A DNA stretch of 64,000 bases from Clostridia bacterium (GCA_029256705.1 JAQSXK010000005.1:23292-87291), one strand, 5' to 3'; numbered from the stretch's first letter, positions 10,221-20,937 are shown. Program-made: numbers and translations. Notes: a model not told the origin generated them from the letters alone.

Positions 10221-10778
10221 CTATAAATTATATAAAAACTTATACATGTTATATGTTGTAATGACTTTTCTTAAGTAATCTTTAGTTTCTTTAAATGGTA
10301 TCTCTGGTACGATGTATTCATCTAGATCTTTAGGTATAATACCTTTACTAATCCAACTGTTTACGTTTCCCATACCCCCATTATATGCTAATAATGCAAT
10401 ATAATAATTACCATAGTATTTGTTCAATAATTTTTTAAAATATGCTACACCTATTTTTATATTTATCTCTGGATCATATATATCTGAATTGTCATATCTA
10501 CTTGTAAACATATCTGATACTTCAGAATAAGTACTATCTCTGATTTGCATAAGACCTTTTGCCTCTTTAGAAGATATTGCAGTAGGTTTAAATCCACTTT
10601 CAACTTTAATTATAGATAATATAAGATATGGATCTATACTGCTCCCAGAACAACTTTTCTCAATATAATTTAAATATGTCGTTTTATATATAAATGTTTT
10701 AGCATAAAAATACAAAGCAACGCACGATATAATAATTATTATAAATATCTTTAGTAATACTTTCAGTTTTCCCATCAT
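10221..10778 (-). CDS. Lytic transglycosylase (SLT domain)
   Basis: DPYLILSIIKVESGF, AKGLMQI, YNGG motifs; N-terminal TM; SD AAGGAG. Confidence 0.92.
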   Translation of the reverse strand: MMGKLKVLLKIFIIIIISCVALYFYAKTFIYKTTYLNYIEKSCSGSSIDPYLILSIIKVESGFKPTAISSKEAKGLMQIRDSTYSEVSDMFTSRYDNSDIYDPEINIKIGVAYFKKLLNKYYGNYYIALLAYNGGMGNVNSWISKGIIPKDLDEYIVPEIPFKETKDYLRKVITTYNMYKFLYNL

Positions 10779-10785
10779 ATTCTCC

Positions 10786-13506
10786 TTACTTGGCATCATA
10801 CCAGTTTTTAGCTATATGCATATCAACGTCAAGAGGTACTTTTAAAGTAGCTACATTTTCCATCGAATCTTTCATAATATTAGATACTATTTCGTGTTCA
10901 TCACTACTTACTTCTATTATAAGTTCATCATGTACTTGCATAATTAATCTAGACTTTAAGTTCATTTCTTTTATTTTTTTATATATAATATTCATTGCAA
11001 TTTTAATTATATCTGCTGCAGTTCCTTGAACTGGAGTATTCATTGCAATACGTTCACCAAACTTAACAATATTTTTATTAGAACTATTAATTTCATTTAT
11101 ATATCTTCTTCTACCATATAAAGTAGATACATATCCTTTTTCTTTTGCCTCTTTAATTGTATTTTCCATAAAAGATTTTACACTGCTATACTTATCTAAA
11201 TAACTTTTTATATATATACCCGCTTCTACTCTACTAGTATCTATATTCTTAGCTAAACCAAAATCACTTATTCCATAAACTATACCAAAATTAACAGCTT
11301 TAGCTTTTGATCTCATATCATGAGTTACTTCATTAAGAGGTATATCAAATACCTGTGAAGCAGTAACTTTATGTATATCTTCGCCCTCTTTAAAAGCATT
11401 TATCATTACAGTATCATTAGACATATCTGCAAGTACTCTAAGTTCTATTTGGCTATAGTCACTATCTAATAACATATTATCTTTTTCACCTATAAAGAAA
11501 GATCGTATTTTACTACCTAATTCTAAACGTATAGGTATGTTTTGTAAATTAGGTTCTGTAGAAGATAATCTACCTGTAGAAGCTACAGTTTGCATAAATG
11601 TAGTATGTATTCTACCATCACTTGCAATTGTACTTCTTAAACCATCTACATAAGTAGATTTAAGTTTGGCAATTTGTCGATACTCTAATATAAGAGGTAC
11701 TATTTCATGCCTATCTTCTAGTTCTTCTAAAACTTCTTTATCTGTTGAATATCCAGTTTTATTTTTTCTAACTGTAGGTAAATGTAATTTATCAAAAAGA
11801 ACTTCACCTAGTTGCTTAGGAGAATTTATATTAAATTCATTACCTGCTTGTGTATATATTTGAGATTCTAGAATTGACATTTTTTCTGTTATTTCTTTAT
11901 CAAATACATTTAATTTATCTAAATCAATATACATACCTGTATGTTCCATATTAGCTAAAGTTTCCACAAGCGGCATTTCAATATTTTCAAATAAAGTTAT
12001 CATCTCTAATTTCTTTATTTTGTCTATAACTATATCATATGAATAATGAATAGCTTTTAGATATATATTTAAATTATATATACTACTTTCAGATAGATAA
12101 TTTACAGTTTCATTATTAGCTTCTTCAAATAAAGACATCTGCATTGGTTTAAGCTCATCTTCTTTAAATGCAATACTGAATAGGTCACCTATTAAATTTT
12201 CTATTAAATAGGTTGTTTTGTTCGAATTCATAAGGTAATATGCTATCATTATATCATAAACAAAATTATTTATCTTAGAAATACCTAAATCAAAAAAGTA
12301 TCTTAAATCTTGTTTGATGTTATATCCATATTTATTACAAGAAGAAGTAGCAAATTTATTTAATACGTCAAATTTAAAGTCTTTATCTTCTATATTAATT
12401 ATATATGTATTGTCATTATTATATATTGCTAAAAACTCTTTACTTAATTTAAGTACATTAGTTATATAATCTATATCACATACATTTAAATAATAAGATA
12501 CATTACCAGTAGAAAGAATACTATCTAAAATATTTATATTATTTCTATTTATATATGTTATTTTAGATAATTTTGTTATTTCACTAGATAAATTACTAGA
12601 ATTAGATTCTTCTATACTTTCATTTATATCTGAAAAGTCAAACTTACTTAAAAACTTATTAAAATTTAGTCTTTTAAATATTTTATATAACTCATCTTTT
12701 TTTACATCAGACTTTTTACATATATCATAATCTATATTAACAGGTACATCTCTGTTTATAGTAGCTAATGTATAACTAAGTTTAGCCATTTCTTTATCTA
12801 CAATTAATTTTTCTTTTATTTTATCTGAAGCATCTAATGTATCTATGTTTTCGTATATATTATCTAGTGTAGTATATTTTTCTATTAAAGTATATGCAGT
12901 TTTTTCTCCAATACCTTTTACACCTGGTATATTATCTGAACTATCTCCCATAAGTGACTTTATATCTACTATTTGGTATGGATCAATATTTAATTTTTCT
13001 TTTAGTAGTTCTGGAGTGTAAATTGTATAGTCTGTTTTTCCCATTTTTGTTGTAGGTATAATAATTGATGTTGTGGGTGATATTAGTTGAAATGAATCTT
13101 TATCTCCAGTAAGTACATATGTAAATATTCCTTTTGACTCATTATTCTTAGCTACGGTACCTAGCACATCATCAGCTTCATATGTTTCTAGTTCTATTAT
13201 AGGTACATTCATCGCAGTTAATACTTCTTTTATAACTGGCATTTGTGGTCTAAGTTCATCTGGCATACCTTTTCTAGTTCCTTTATATTCACTATATAGC
13301 TCATGCCTAAATGTTGGTGCTCTTAAATCAAAAGATACAGCAGTATAATCTGGATTTATCATATTTTCTATCATCCAATATATATTCAAAAAACCATATA
13401 TTGCGTTTGTAGATATTCCGTCAGCTGTCATCATAGTTCTTGCTGAAATACCGTAAAAAGCTCTATTCATTATACTGTTTCCATCTATTATTAAAAATTT
13501 TTCCAT
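10786..13506 (-). CDS. polA: DNA polymerase I
   Basis: 5'-3' exonuclease N-domain, polymerase motifs DYSQIELRVLAD, RSKAKAVNFGIVYGIS, QVHDELIIE. Confidence 0.98.
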   Translation of the reverse strand: MEKFLIIDGNSIMNRAFYGISARTMMTADGISTNAIYGFLNIYWMIENMINPDYTAVSFDLRAPTFRHELYSEYKGTRKGMPDELRPQMPVIKEVLTAMNVPIIELETYEADDVLGTVAKNNESKGIFTYVLTGDKDSFQLISPTTSIIIPTTKMGKTDYTIYTPELLKEKLNIDPYQIVDIKSLMGDSSDNIPGVKGIGEKTAYTLIEKYTTLDNIYENIDTLDASDKIKEKLIVDKEMAKLSYTLATINRDVPVNIDYDICKKSDVKKDELYKIFKRLNFNKFLSKFDFSDINESIEESNSSNLSSEITKLSKITYINRNNINILDSILSTGNVSYYLNVCDIDYITNVLKLSKEFLAIYNNDNTYIINIEDKDFKFDVLNKFATSSCNKYGYNIKQDLRYFFDLGISKINNFVYDIMIAYYLMNSNKTTYLIENLIGDLFSIAFKEDELKPMQMSLFEEANNETVNYLSESSIYNLNIYLKAIHYSYDIVIDKIKKLEMITLFENIEMPLVETLANMEHTGMYIDLDKLNVFDKEITEKMSILESQIYTQAGNEFNINSPKQLGEVLFDKLHLPTVRKNKTGYSTDKEVLEELEDRHEIVPLILEYRQIAKLKSTYVDGLRSTIASDGRIHTTFMQTVASTGRLSSTEPNLQNIPIRLELGSKIRSFFIGEKDNMLLDSDYSQIELRVLADMSNDTVMINAFKEGEDIHKVTASQVFDIPLNEVTHDMRSKAKAVNFGIVYGISDFGLAKNIDTSRVEAGIYIKSYLDKYSSVKSFMENTIKEAKEKGYVSTLYGRRRYINEINSSNKNIVKFGERIAMNTPVQGTAADIIKIAMNIIYKKIKEMNLKSRLIMQVHDELIIEVSSDEHEIVSNIMKDSMENVATLKVPLDVDMHIAKNWYDAK

Positions 13507-13694
13507 TTCATTCTCCCTTTTATATTACTCTAATATTTTTAACTAGCTTAAATTAGTATTTTAGATATTACCTCATTATTTGTTTATATATATTTAATAA
13601 AGAGGCATACTTATATTCTTTTCTTTATTTAGTAATATTATTATACTATTTAATTAATTTTAAGTCAATTAATACAGTTAAATATATATAAAAA

Positions 13695-13725
13695 TGTTAC
13701 TAAAAAACTAGTTTCTAGTAACATG
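13695..13725 (-). terminator. Terminator downstream of hemW
   Basis: ATGTTACTA...TAGTAACAT hairpin. Confidence 0.6.
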
Positions 13726-13729
13726 CCTG

Positions 13730-14884
13730 TTATATGAATTCTTCCCATACAATATTTGCTATATCTTTACCTTTATCTGTTAGGTAAACATTTGTTTTAT
13801 TCATCTCTAATAGCTTATTTTTTATCATTTTATTAATTTCTTCATTAAATATATCTAATAACTTAACTTTAAATCTTAAATAAAAATCATTAATACTTAC
13901 CCCTGTATTTAATCTTAAATTTAAAATAATATATTCCTTCATTAAATCAAGTTTAGTCAAATCTTCTTTTTCTTCTATAACAGATACACTTTTATTGTTA
14001 TTTAAATAGTGCTCTATATAATCGTCCATAGTTTTAGTATTTGTATACCTGCTACCTGCAAAGAAACTAGAAGCTGCTACTCCAAATCCTAAATATATGC
14101 CTTGTTTCCAATAATTAATATTATGAACAGATTCATATCCTTCTTCAGAATAGTTAGATATTTCATATCTATGTAATCCATTTGATTCAAGTTTGTTTTT
14201 TATATTTTCTTTCATATCATATTCTTCATCTTCATCAATTAAGCTTAAGAAGTTTTCTTTAAGTAAAAAGTCTAACTTAGTATTTTCATGTACTTCTAAA
14301 TTGTATATAGATATATGGTGAATATTATATTCTTTTCTTATAGATAAAACCAAATCTAAAGTTTCATCCAGTAGTTTATATGTAAGTCCTGGTAGTGGAT
14401 ATATTAGGTCAATACTTACATTATTTATATCATATTTTTTTATTATTTTAAGTGCATTTATAAAATCATTGTAAGTATGTTTTCTACCAATACTTTTTAG
14501 TATTTCATCATGTGTAGATTGTAGCCCCATACTTATTCTATTTATTCCAATTTCTTTATACTCTCTTACCTTATCTTCACTAACACTATTTGGATTTACT
14601 TCAATTGTAATTGAAATATCATCTGAAATTATGAATATTTTAAGCACATTTATTATTTTAGCAATGTACTTACTATCTATATACGAAGGTGTTCCCCCAC
14701 CTATGTATATACTTGTTATATTATATTCACATAGTATTTCACTGTTGTTTATGATTTCATTACATAAAGAATCAATATACTGTGAAATATATTGATCCCT
14801 ATTAGAATATGAAGTAAAGTCACAGTAATAGCACTTACTGCAGCAAAAAGGTATATGTATGTATATTCCTATATCTTTATTCAT
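13730..14884 (-). CDS. hemW: Radical SAM HemW-like (oxygen-independent coproporphyrinogen oxidase family)
   Basis: IYIHIPFCCSKCYYCDFTS, YIGGGTPS, GRKHTYNDF. True start at 14884; the longer track ORF reads through the tRNA. Confidence 0.92.
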   Translation of the reverse strand: MNKDIGIYIHIPFCCSKCYYCDFTSYSNRDQYISQYIDSLCNEIINNSEILCEYNITSIYIGGGTPSYIDSKYIAKIINVLKIFIISDDISITIEVNPNSVSEDKVREYKEIGINRISMGLQSTHDEILKSIGRKHTYNDFINALKIIKKYDINNVSIDLIYPLPGLTYKLLDETLDLVLSIRKEYNIHHISIYNLEVHENTKLDFLLKENFLSLIDEDEEYDMKENIKNKLESNGLHRYEISNYSEEGYESVHNINYWKQGIYLGFGVAASSFFAGSRYTNTKTMDDYIEHYLNNNKSVSVIEEKEDLTKLDLMKEYIILNLRLNTGVSINDFYLRFKVKLLDIFNEEINKMIKNKLLEMNKTNVYLTDKGKDIANIVWEEFI

Positions 14885-14933
14885 CTTTATTACCCTTATT
14901 TTCTTTACATTTTTATTTTGAATTATTATATAT

Positions 14934-15009
14934 TGGCTGGGGTAGTAGGATTCGAACCCACGGAATATCGGAGTCAGAGACCGACGCCTTACCACTTGGC
15001 CATACCCCA
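14934..15009 (-). tRNA. tRNA-Gln (anticodon CUG), CCA encoded
   Basis: TGGGGTA...TACCCCAGCCA acceptor, D-arm GCC/GGC, TTCGAAT T-loop; loop CTCTGAC gives anticodon CTG after U33. Closely resembles E. coli tRNA-Gln(CUG). Confidence 0.9.
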
Positions 15010-15075
15010 TTAATTATGTAGTTATTATATCATAATATTTAGTATATTGTCAATATAATAACTACTATTTATATG

Positions 15076-15807
15076 CTATATTTCTTCTGCAATTTTTATT
15101 ATCTTATCTAACCTATGCTTTAAACCAGACTTTGTTATTTTTAGTATGTTAGCTAATGTTTCTAAACTTTCTTCTTTATTATCTTCTCTTAAAGAGGCAA
15201 CTTCTTTTAGTTTATCATCTAGTGAATCATATTTATTATTTTGCCTTATTTTTTTTATTGCTTCTAATTGAATTACTGCAGCTTTTATTGTTTTAGATAA
15301 ATTAGCAGTTTCGCAGTTTATAGTTCTATTTATATTGTTTTTTACTTCTTTTTCTACTCTAATTTGTTCAAATTTAAGTAAAGATACTGCCGCACCTATA
15401 ATAGATAAAAATAACGATATTTGATCTGCCTCTTTAATATATATAACATATACATGACTTTTTCCTATATTCCTTTTTAATAGTTTAGGAGAAAAATCTA
15501 GTACAGATAATAAATTAAAATAATACTCAGATAATGATTTATTTTTAAATAATATTTCCAAATGATAATCATTGTTTGGATTTGTTATGCAACCACTACT
15601 TAAAAAACTACCGACTAATATTGATTTTATACAGCACTCATCTAGTTTAGGGATATCTAGAAATTTTTGATACTCTAAACTTATATCTGACTTTATGCTT
15701 TCAGTAGTTATATATTCTCCAAATGTTTCAGCTTCCTTACAACATTTTTTTGTTATTTTATCTATTTTGTTTAATAACTCTACTTTTATATCTGATGAAA
15801 ATGACAT
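15076..15807 (-). CDS. whiA: WhiA-like DNA-binding regulator
   Basis: MSFSSDIKVELL start, NCETANLSKTIKAAVIQLEAI, LREDNKEESLETLANILKITKSGLKHRLDKI C-terminal HTH. Confidence 0.93.
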   Translation of the reverse strand: MSFSSDIKVELLNKIDKITKKCCKEAETFGEYITTESIKSDISLEYQKFLDIPKLDECCIKSILVGSFLSSGCITNPNNDYHLEILFKNKSLSEYYFNLLSVLDFSPKLLKRNIGKSHVYVIYIKEADQISLFLSIIGAAVSLLKFEQIRVEKEVKNNINRTINCETANLSKTIKAAVIQLEAIKKIRQNNKYDSLDDKLKEVASLREDNKEESLETLANILKITKSGLKHRLDKIIKIAEEI

Positions 15808-17555
15808 ACTATCACCCTATCTTTTAATCCCAAATCCTGAATACATTCAATATATTCATAATTAGGATAATTACTTATTAAATTTATAATATCTTGTTTT
15901 TGGTCATATCCTATTTCAAGGATTATATAACCATTGTTTATTAATATATCTTGTACCTCTTTAAATATTCTTTCATAAATATCTAAACCACTTTTACCAC
16001 CATTTAGTGCAATCATTGGTTCTTTCTTAACGTAGTTAGATAAGTTCATTAATTCTTCAGCCTTTATGTACGGTGGGTTTGTTACTATTATATCATACTT
16101 AATGTCTTCTGGTAATGTTTTAAACAAATCAGACTTTATAGAGCTACATTTATTTACTACATTATTTTTTACTATATTTTTATTTGTTACAATTAGAGCC
16201 CTATCTGAGATATCTACTAATAACATATTATCTATATCACTATTTTTAGCTATTGATATGCCTATTGCTCCACTACCAGTACACATGTCTATACCTGTTT
16301 TGAAATTATTCTGTTTTATATATTTTATAGCTGTTTCCACTAATATTTCACTGTCTGCTCTTGGTATTAATACATCATGATTTACAATATATTCTTCGTT
16401 ATAAAATGATTGAATTCCTAATATATATTGAAGAGGTTCATAATCTATGTAATATCTATCTAATAGTTTTTTTATTTTTATCTGTTCAGGTATTCCTATA
16501 TGTATATTATCTAGATTAACAAATAAATTATTCTTATCTATATTTAATGCATAAGATACAATTCTTAATATATCGTTTTGGTTTACTTCAAATTTCTTTA
16601 AATATTTATTTATGTATTGTTTTATATAACCTTCTACTGTAATATGTTTAGTTGTAATTTCAAGTAGTGATGTTACGCCTATTAATAGTTTATCTTTAGA
16701 TGGTTTTTTAGTTGTTATATTTTGTACATACATAAACGGTACTAAGATGAAGTTAAATTTCTTAGGAAGTAATGTAGATAAATTTAATGTTTCATAAGCT
16801 AGTCCCATTAATACCGGAAACGTAAATATTTCTATAATTATTTTAGTAACTATATCTGTTGAGGGTAATATGGCAGTAGTTAGCAAAGATAAGAATAACA
16901 GATGCATTATATAGTTAGATCCACATCTTCTATGGAACCTTGAATAACTAGCAACTTTATCTAAATTTATATCTAATATACTCTTTATATTATTTACCTC
17001 TTTAACATTATCTTCATAATAATTTACAGCTGTATGTTCTGCTCCGTGATACTCAAATAATTCATTTAAATATGATATCTTTTTTATTGTAGTTACGTAT
17101 ATAGCAAACATAAGCAATTTTACTGTTATTTGTATTATATATCTAAAGTCTGTATTAGGTAAAATTAAAGATGCAACCATTGGAACACTAACCCATAACA
17201 ATGAAAATATAAAAAATGAAATTATGAATGAAACTAAAAGTTCAAATTTACTAATGACTATCTTTTCAGTTTTATCTTTTACTATATCATTTACTATATT
17301 CTCTGCAGATTCTACTATATATGGTATACCACTACTAATAGACGAAAATAATCCAGATATTCCTCTTAATATAGGTATTGCAGATATTAGTTTACTTGAA
17401 CTAGTTTCACAAATATCTGTTTGTATATTATCATTTATTTGGCTAGTAACTACCTGCTTTGTATTTGACTTAAGAAGTACACCGTTAAAAGTAGCCATTC
17501 CACCTATTTTTAATTTATTTAATGTTTTTTTATTATTGTTTAGTTTTTTACTCAT
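15786..17555 (-). CDS. Fusion: N-terminal DUF1385 (YqhQ-like) plus C-terminal PrmC release factor glutamine methyltransferase
   Basis: N-half: KIGGMATFNGVLLK, ELFEYHGAEHTAVNYYE, FHRRCGSNY. C-half: PLQYILGIQSFY, PRADSEILVE, TNPPYI. One uninterrupted frame. Confidence 0.9.
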   Translation of the reverse strand: MSKKLNNNKKTLNKLKIGGMATFNGVLLKSNTKQVVTSQINDNIQTDICETSSSKLISAIPILRGISGLFSSISSGIPYIVESAENIVNDIVKDKTEKIVISKFELLVSFIISFFIFSLLWVSVPMVASLILPNTDFRYIIQITVKLLMFAIYVTTIKKISYLNELFEYHGAEHTAVNYYEDNVKEVNNIKSILDINLDKVASYSRFHRRCGSNYIMHLLFLSLLTTAILPSTDIVTKIIIEIFTFPVLMGLAYETLNLSTLLPKKFNFILVPFMYVQNITTKKPSKDKLLIGVTSLLEITTKHITVEGYIKQYINKYLKKFEVNQNDILRIVSYALNIDKNNLFVNLDNIHIGIPEQIKIKKLLDRYYIDYEPLQYILGIQSFYNEEYIVNHDVLIPRADSEILVETAIKYIKQNNFKTGIDMCTGSGAIGISIAKNSDIDNMLLVDISDRALIVTNKNIVKNNVVNKCSSIKSDLFKTLPEDIKYDIIVTNPPYIKAEELMNLSNYVKKEPMIALNGGKSGLDIYERIFKEVQDILINNGYIILEIGYDQKQDIINLISNYPNYEYIECIQDLGLKDRVIVCHFHQI

Positions 17556-17697
17556 TTTTCCTCTTTCATTTTAATTATGTAAGATATATTGTATATTAGC
17601 AATACAAGCCCTTATATAACAATTAATATATTTTATCATAATAATTTATTATATACAATATTATTAATAAAAAGTATATTTAAATTATATAAAAAAA

Positions 17698-17714
17698 GAG
17701 TGCCTTTAGCACTC
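17698..17714 (-). terminator. rpmE terminator
   Basis: GAGTGC-cttta-GCACTC followed by a T run on the minus strand. Confidence 0.7.
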
Positions 17715-17729
17715 GAAAAAGATTTATTA

Positions 17730-17927
17730 TTATTTTCCGTATTTTTCCATGAATTTAGCAGCTCTACCTTGGTTAGATATTGTTTGCTTTTGACCTGTAA
17801 AAAATGGATGACAACTGCTACAAGTATCAACTTTCATTGATTCTTTTGTAGATTTTGTTTCTATAACATTACCACATGCACATCTTATTTCTGCTTTAAC
17901 ATACTTTGGTTGTATTTCTGTTTTCAT
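17730..17927 (-). CDS. rpmE: 50S ribosomal protein L31 (zinc-binding CxxC type)
   Basis: MKTEIQPKYVKAEIRCACGN...VDTCSSCHPFFTGQ. Confidence 0.97.
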   Translation of the reverse strand: MKTEIQPKYVKAEIRCACGNVIETKSTKESMKVDTCSSCHPFFTGQKQTISNQGRAAKFMEKYGK

Positions 17928-18123
17928 TAAAATCACCTTCCTATATTTAGTTTTGTATTTAATTTACCTATATATTTTAACATATATTCCTCTCAATTGC
18001 AAGGTTTTTATATAATAAAAATAAAAAAGTTAATAATTAGGTATAAAGTTTTAAAGAGGCAAAATGTAGCATATTATTCATATACTACATTTTACAATAT
18101 ATTATTATTTTTTATTTACTCTG

Positions 18124-18816
18124 TTATTTAAGATCCACGCCACCAAATATTGCTCTACTGTTTATATATATTGTTTTTTTACTATCATCATGCATTCCTT
18201 TAAACTTGTTGTCTGTTCCACCAAATAACGCGATAGATTCTCCCATCATTACATTATATTTTTCTGGTAATGTTATTTCAACTCCACCAAATAATGCACT
18301 AATATCTATTTGAACATTATCTGTTATTTCAATATCTCTTAAATCTAGTTCAACTCCACCAAATATAGCATTTGCTGTTAAACCCTTGAAGTCCTTAACA
18401 GATAATCTTTCTTCTACTCCACTAAATATACCATTATATACAAGTCCACCTGGATTAGTTTGTATATTCCCTGGTAATTTATTGAATAAATTTTTACCAA
18501 AAACTAGATTTGCTCCAACTATTATTAAAATAATAGGCCAAATTAAAGAGAATATTGATCCAGAAATTATACCAACCTCATTTAATGCATTCCATACACC
18601 AACGAAAATTAATATTGATGGTACTGTTGTTACCTTTTTATCATTTATCATCATAACTAAACCTATGAAAGATAAAAATGACCACCCAATTACACTATAA
18701 TCTAATTGAATTCCAAAATCTAAGGTTTCTAAACCAATAAGAACTCCAATTACAAGTAAAAATAGACCGATTATTACATTTAAATTTAATTTTTTCATTT
18801 TTTTCATTCCTTTCAA
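18124..18816 (-). CDS. LiaF-like / cell-wall-active antibiotic response family membrane protein
   Basis: Four TMs followed by repeated IFGGVE motifs typical of the LiaF C-terminal domain. Confidence 0.78.
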   Translation of the reverse strand: MKGMKKMKKLNLNVIIGLFLLVIGVLIGLETLDFGIQLDYSVIGWSFLSFIGLVMMINDKKVTTVPSILIFVGVWNALNEVGIISGSIFSLIWPIILIIVGANLVFGKNLFNKLPGNIQTNPGGLVYNGIFSGVEERLSVKDFKGLTANAIFGGVELDLRDIEITDNVQIDISALFGGVEITLPEKYNVMMGESIALFGGTDNKFKGMHDDSKKTIYINSRAIFGGVDLK

Positions 18817-18990
18817 CTTATCTTTATATAGTATATATTATTTAATTCTAAATTTCAATACTTATATGGATAAATATGGTGAATTAATACTAAAATTTTA
18901 ACAAAATCAAGTATTTTTGTGCCTTTACTTGAAAAATAACACATTCTAATATATAATATATAGTATAATTTTTTTAAGGAGTGATAGATT

Positions 18991-20265
18991 ATGTTAGATA
19001 TAAAGTATATTAGAGAAAATAGTGATAAGGTTAAAAAAGCTGCACAAGATAAGTTTGTAAAAGTGGATATAGATAGATTATTATCCATTGATGAAAACAT
19101 CATTAGAATTAATAAAGAACTAGATAGTATGAAAGAAGAAAGAAATACTCTATCTTCTACTATAACTAAATTAAGTGATGATGAAAAACAAAAAACAGTT
19201 GAGTATGTTAGAAATTTAAAAGAGAAAATCACTAAACTTGAAGATGAATTATCTCCTTTAAAAAATGAATACACAGAATTAATGTACTTAGTACCTTCTG
19301 TCCCATTTGATGAAGTGCCTTATGGTAAAACTGATGAAGATAATGTTGAAATTAAAAGAGTTGGTGAAATACCTACATTTAATTTTGAAATAAAAGATCA
19401 TGTTACTTTATCTGAAGAATTAGACTTAGTAGATATCCCAAGAGGTGTTAAAATTGCCGGTTCTAGATCATACTTTTTAAAAAATGATGCCCTTCTTTTA
19501 GAAATGTCACTTTGCAGATATGTAATAGACAAATTGATAAAAAAAGGATTTAATCCTATGAGTGTACCTCTTATGGTTAAAGAAGAAGCTATGTATGGCA
19601 CTAGTTATTTTCCAGGTGGTAGAGATCAAACTTATACAATTACTGAAGATGAATTATATTTAGTTGGCACATCAGAAGTATCTTTAGTTTCTTACCACAG
19701 TTCAGAAACTTTTGAATCTCCAGATGCATTACCTAAACTATATTGTGGTTTATCTAGTTGTTTTAGAAGAGAAGCTGGTACCTACGGTAAAGACACTAGA
19801 GGTCTATATAGAGTACATCAATTTACAAAGATAGAACAAGTTATCATGTGTGAAGCAGATTACGATAAACAATATGAATTACATGATTTCTTATTAAATA
19901 ATGCTGAAGAAATACTTCAAGATTTAAAAATTCCATATAGAGTTGTTAAAGTATGTACTGGTGATATGGGTAATGGTCAAGTTAGAAAACATGATATAGA
20001 AGCTTGGATGCCAAGTAGAAATAAATATAGTGAAACTCATTCTTGTTCTTCATTTAATGATTTCCAAGCAAGAAGAAGTAATATAAAATATAAAGACAAA
20101 GATGGAAATTTAAAATATTGCTATACATTAAATAACACTGCTATAGCTTCACCTAGAATATTAATACCATTACTTGAATTATATCAAAATGAAGATGGTT
20201 CTATTACAGTACCTGAAGTTTTGGTTCCATATATGAACAAAACTAAAATTGAGAGGAAAAAATAA
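18991..20265 (+). CDS. serS: Seryl-tRNA synthetase
   Basis: MLDIKYIRENSDKV N-terminus, coiled-coil arm, class II motifs (CFRREAG, LNNTAIASPR). Confidence 0.97.
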   Translation: MLDIKYIRENSDKVKKAAQDKFVKVDIDRLLSIDENIIRINKELDSMKEERNTLSSTITKLSDDEKQKTVEYVRNLKEKITKLEDELSPLKNEYTELMYLVPSVPFDEVPYGKTDEDNVEIKRVGEIPTFNFEIKDHVTLSEELDLVDIPRGVKIAGSRSYFLKNDALLLEMSLCRYVIDKLIKKGFNPMSVPLMVKEEAMYGTSYFPGGRDQTYTITEDELYLVGTSEVSLVSYHSSETFESPDALPKLYCGLSSCFRREAGTYGKDTRGLYRVHQFTKIEQVIMCEADYDKQYELHDFLLNNAEEILQDLKIPYRVVKVCTGDMGNGQVRKHDIEAWMPSRNKYSETHSCSSFNDFQARRSNIKYKDKDGNLKYCYTLNNTAIASPRILIPLLELYQNEDGSITVPEVLVPYMNKTKIERKK

Positions 20266-20266
20266 T

Positions 20267-20842
20267 ATGTTAAAAAATATGACTTTTGAGACTTCTGTTT
20301 TTTCAAAAGATAAAATAATAATAACAGATAAAAAACAAATTGCGTTAGTTGGTAAATCAAACGTTGGTAAATCATCATTTATCAATGCTTTAGCTAATCA
20401 AAAACATTTAGCAAAAGTTGGTAATACTCCAGGTAAAACAAGATGTTTAAATTATTATAATGTAAATGATGAATATTATATTGTAGATTTACCTGGTTAT
20501 GGTTACTCTAAAATGTCACAGGGAGAAAAATTAGCTACAACAAATTTAGTAGATAATTATCTTGCTTCTAGCATGGTATCTCATATATTCTTTTTAGTAG
20601 ATATACGTCATAAAGCTACTAACGATGATAAAATAATGTATGACTATTTAGTTTCTTATGATATTCCATTTACTATTGTTGCTAATAAAGTAGATAAAAT
20701 AGCCAAAACAAAAGTTGATGAACACTTATTAGAAGTAACAAAGTCACTATTTGCAAAAGAAAGAATTATTCCATTTTCATCTGAAAGCAAACATAATTTA
20801 GATGTAATTTTAGATGAAATTCAAAAAATAGTAAGTATATAA
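20267..20842 (+). CDS. ysxC: EngB/YsxC ribosome biogenesis GTPase
   Basis: GKSNVGKSSFINAL, NTPGKTR, DLPGYGYSKMS, ANKVDKI. SD GAGAGG supports start at 20267. Confidence 0.96.
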   Translation: MLKNMTFETSVFSKDKIIITDKKQIALVGKSNVGKSSFINALANQKHLAKVGNTPGKTRCLNYYNVNDEYYIVDLPGYGYSKMSQGEKLATTNLVDNYLASSMVSHIFFLVDIRHKATNDDKIMYDYLVSYDIPFTIVANKVDKIAKTKVDEHLLEVTKSLFAKERIIPFSSESKHNLDVILDEIQKIVSI

Positions 20843-20846
20843 AAAG

Positions 20847-20883
20847 AAAGAACATACATTAATTATATAAATGTATGTTCTTT
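20847..20883 (+). terminator. Terminator after ysxC
   Basis: AAAGAACATACATT...AATGTATGTTCTTTT hairpin. Confidence 0.7.
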
Positions 20884-20937
20884 TATTTGTGTGAAATTCT
20901 ATGTATGAAAAGCTTGTTAGCTTTTCATTTTTTTATA

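Noticed and set aside
14884-15010. N-terminal 42 residues of the hemW track ORF
   Set aside because: They are translated tRNA-Gln sequence; the canonical HemW start is at 14884.
17589-17840. Overlapping short ORFs around rpmE
   Set aside because: Conflict with rpmE and its terminator; no family resemblance.
18860-18990. Possible T-box leader upstream of serS (also considered for glyS and lysS)
   Set aside because: No T-box core resembling TGGNACCGCG and leaders are too short.
18855-19274. 139-aa minus ORF overlapping serS start
   Set aside because: Antisense to a conserved serS N-terminus.
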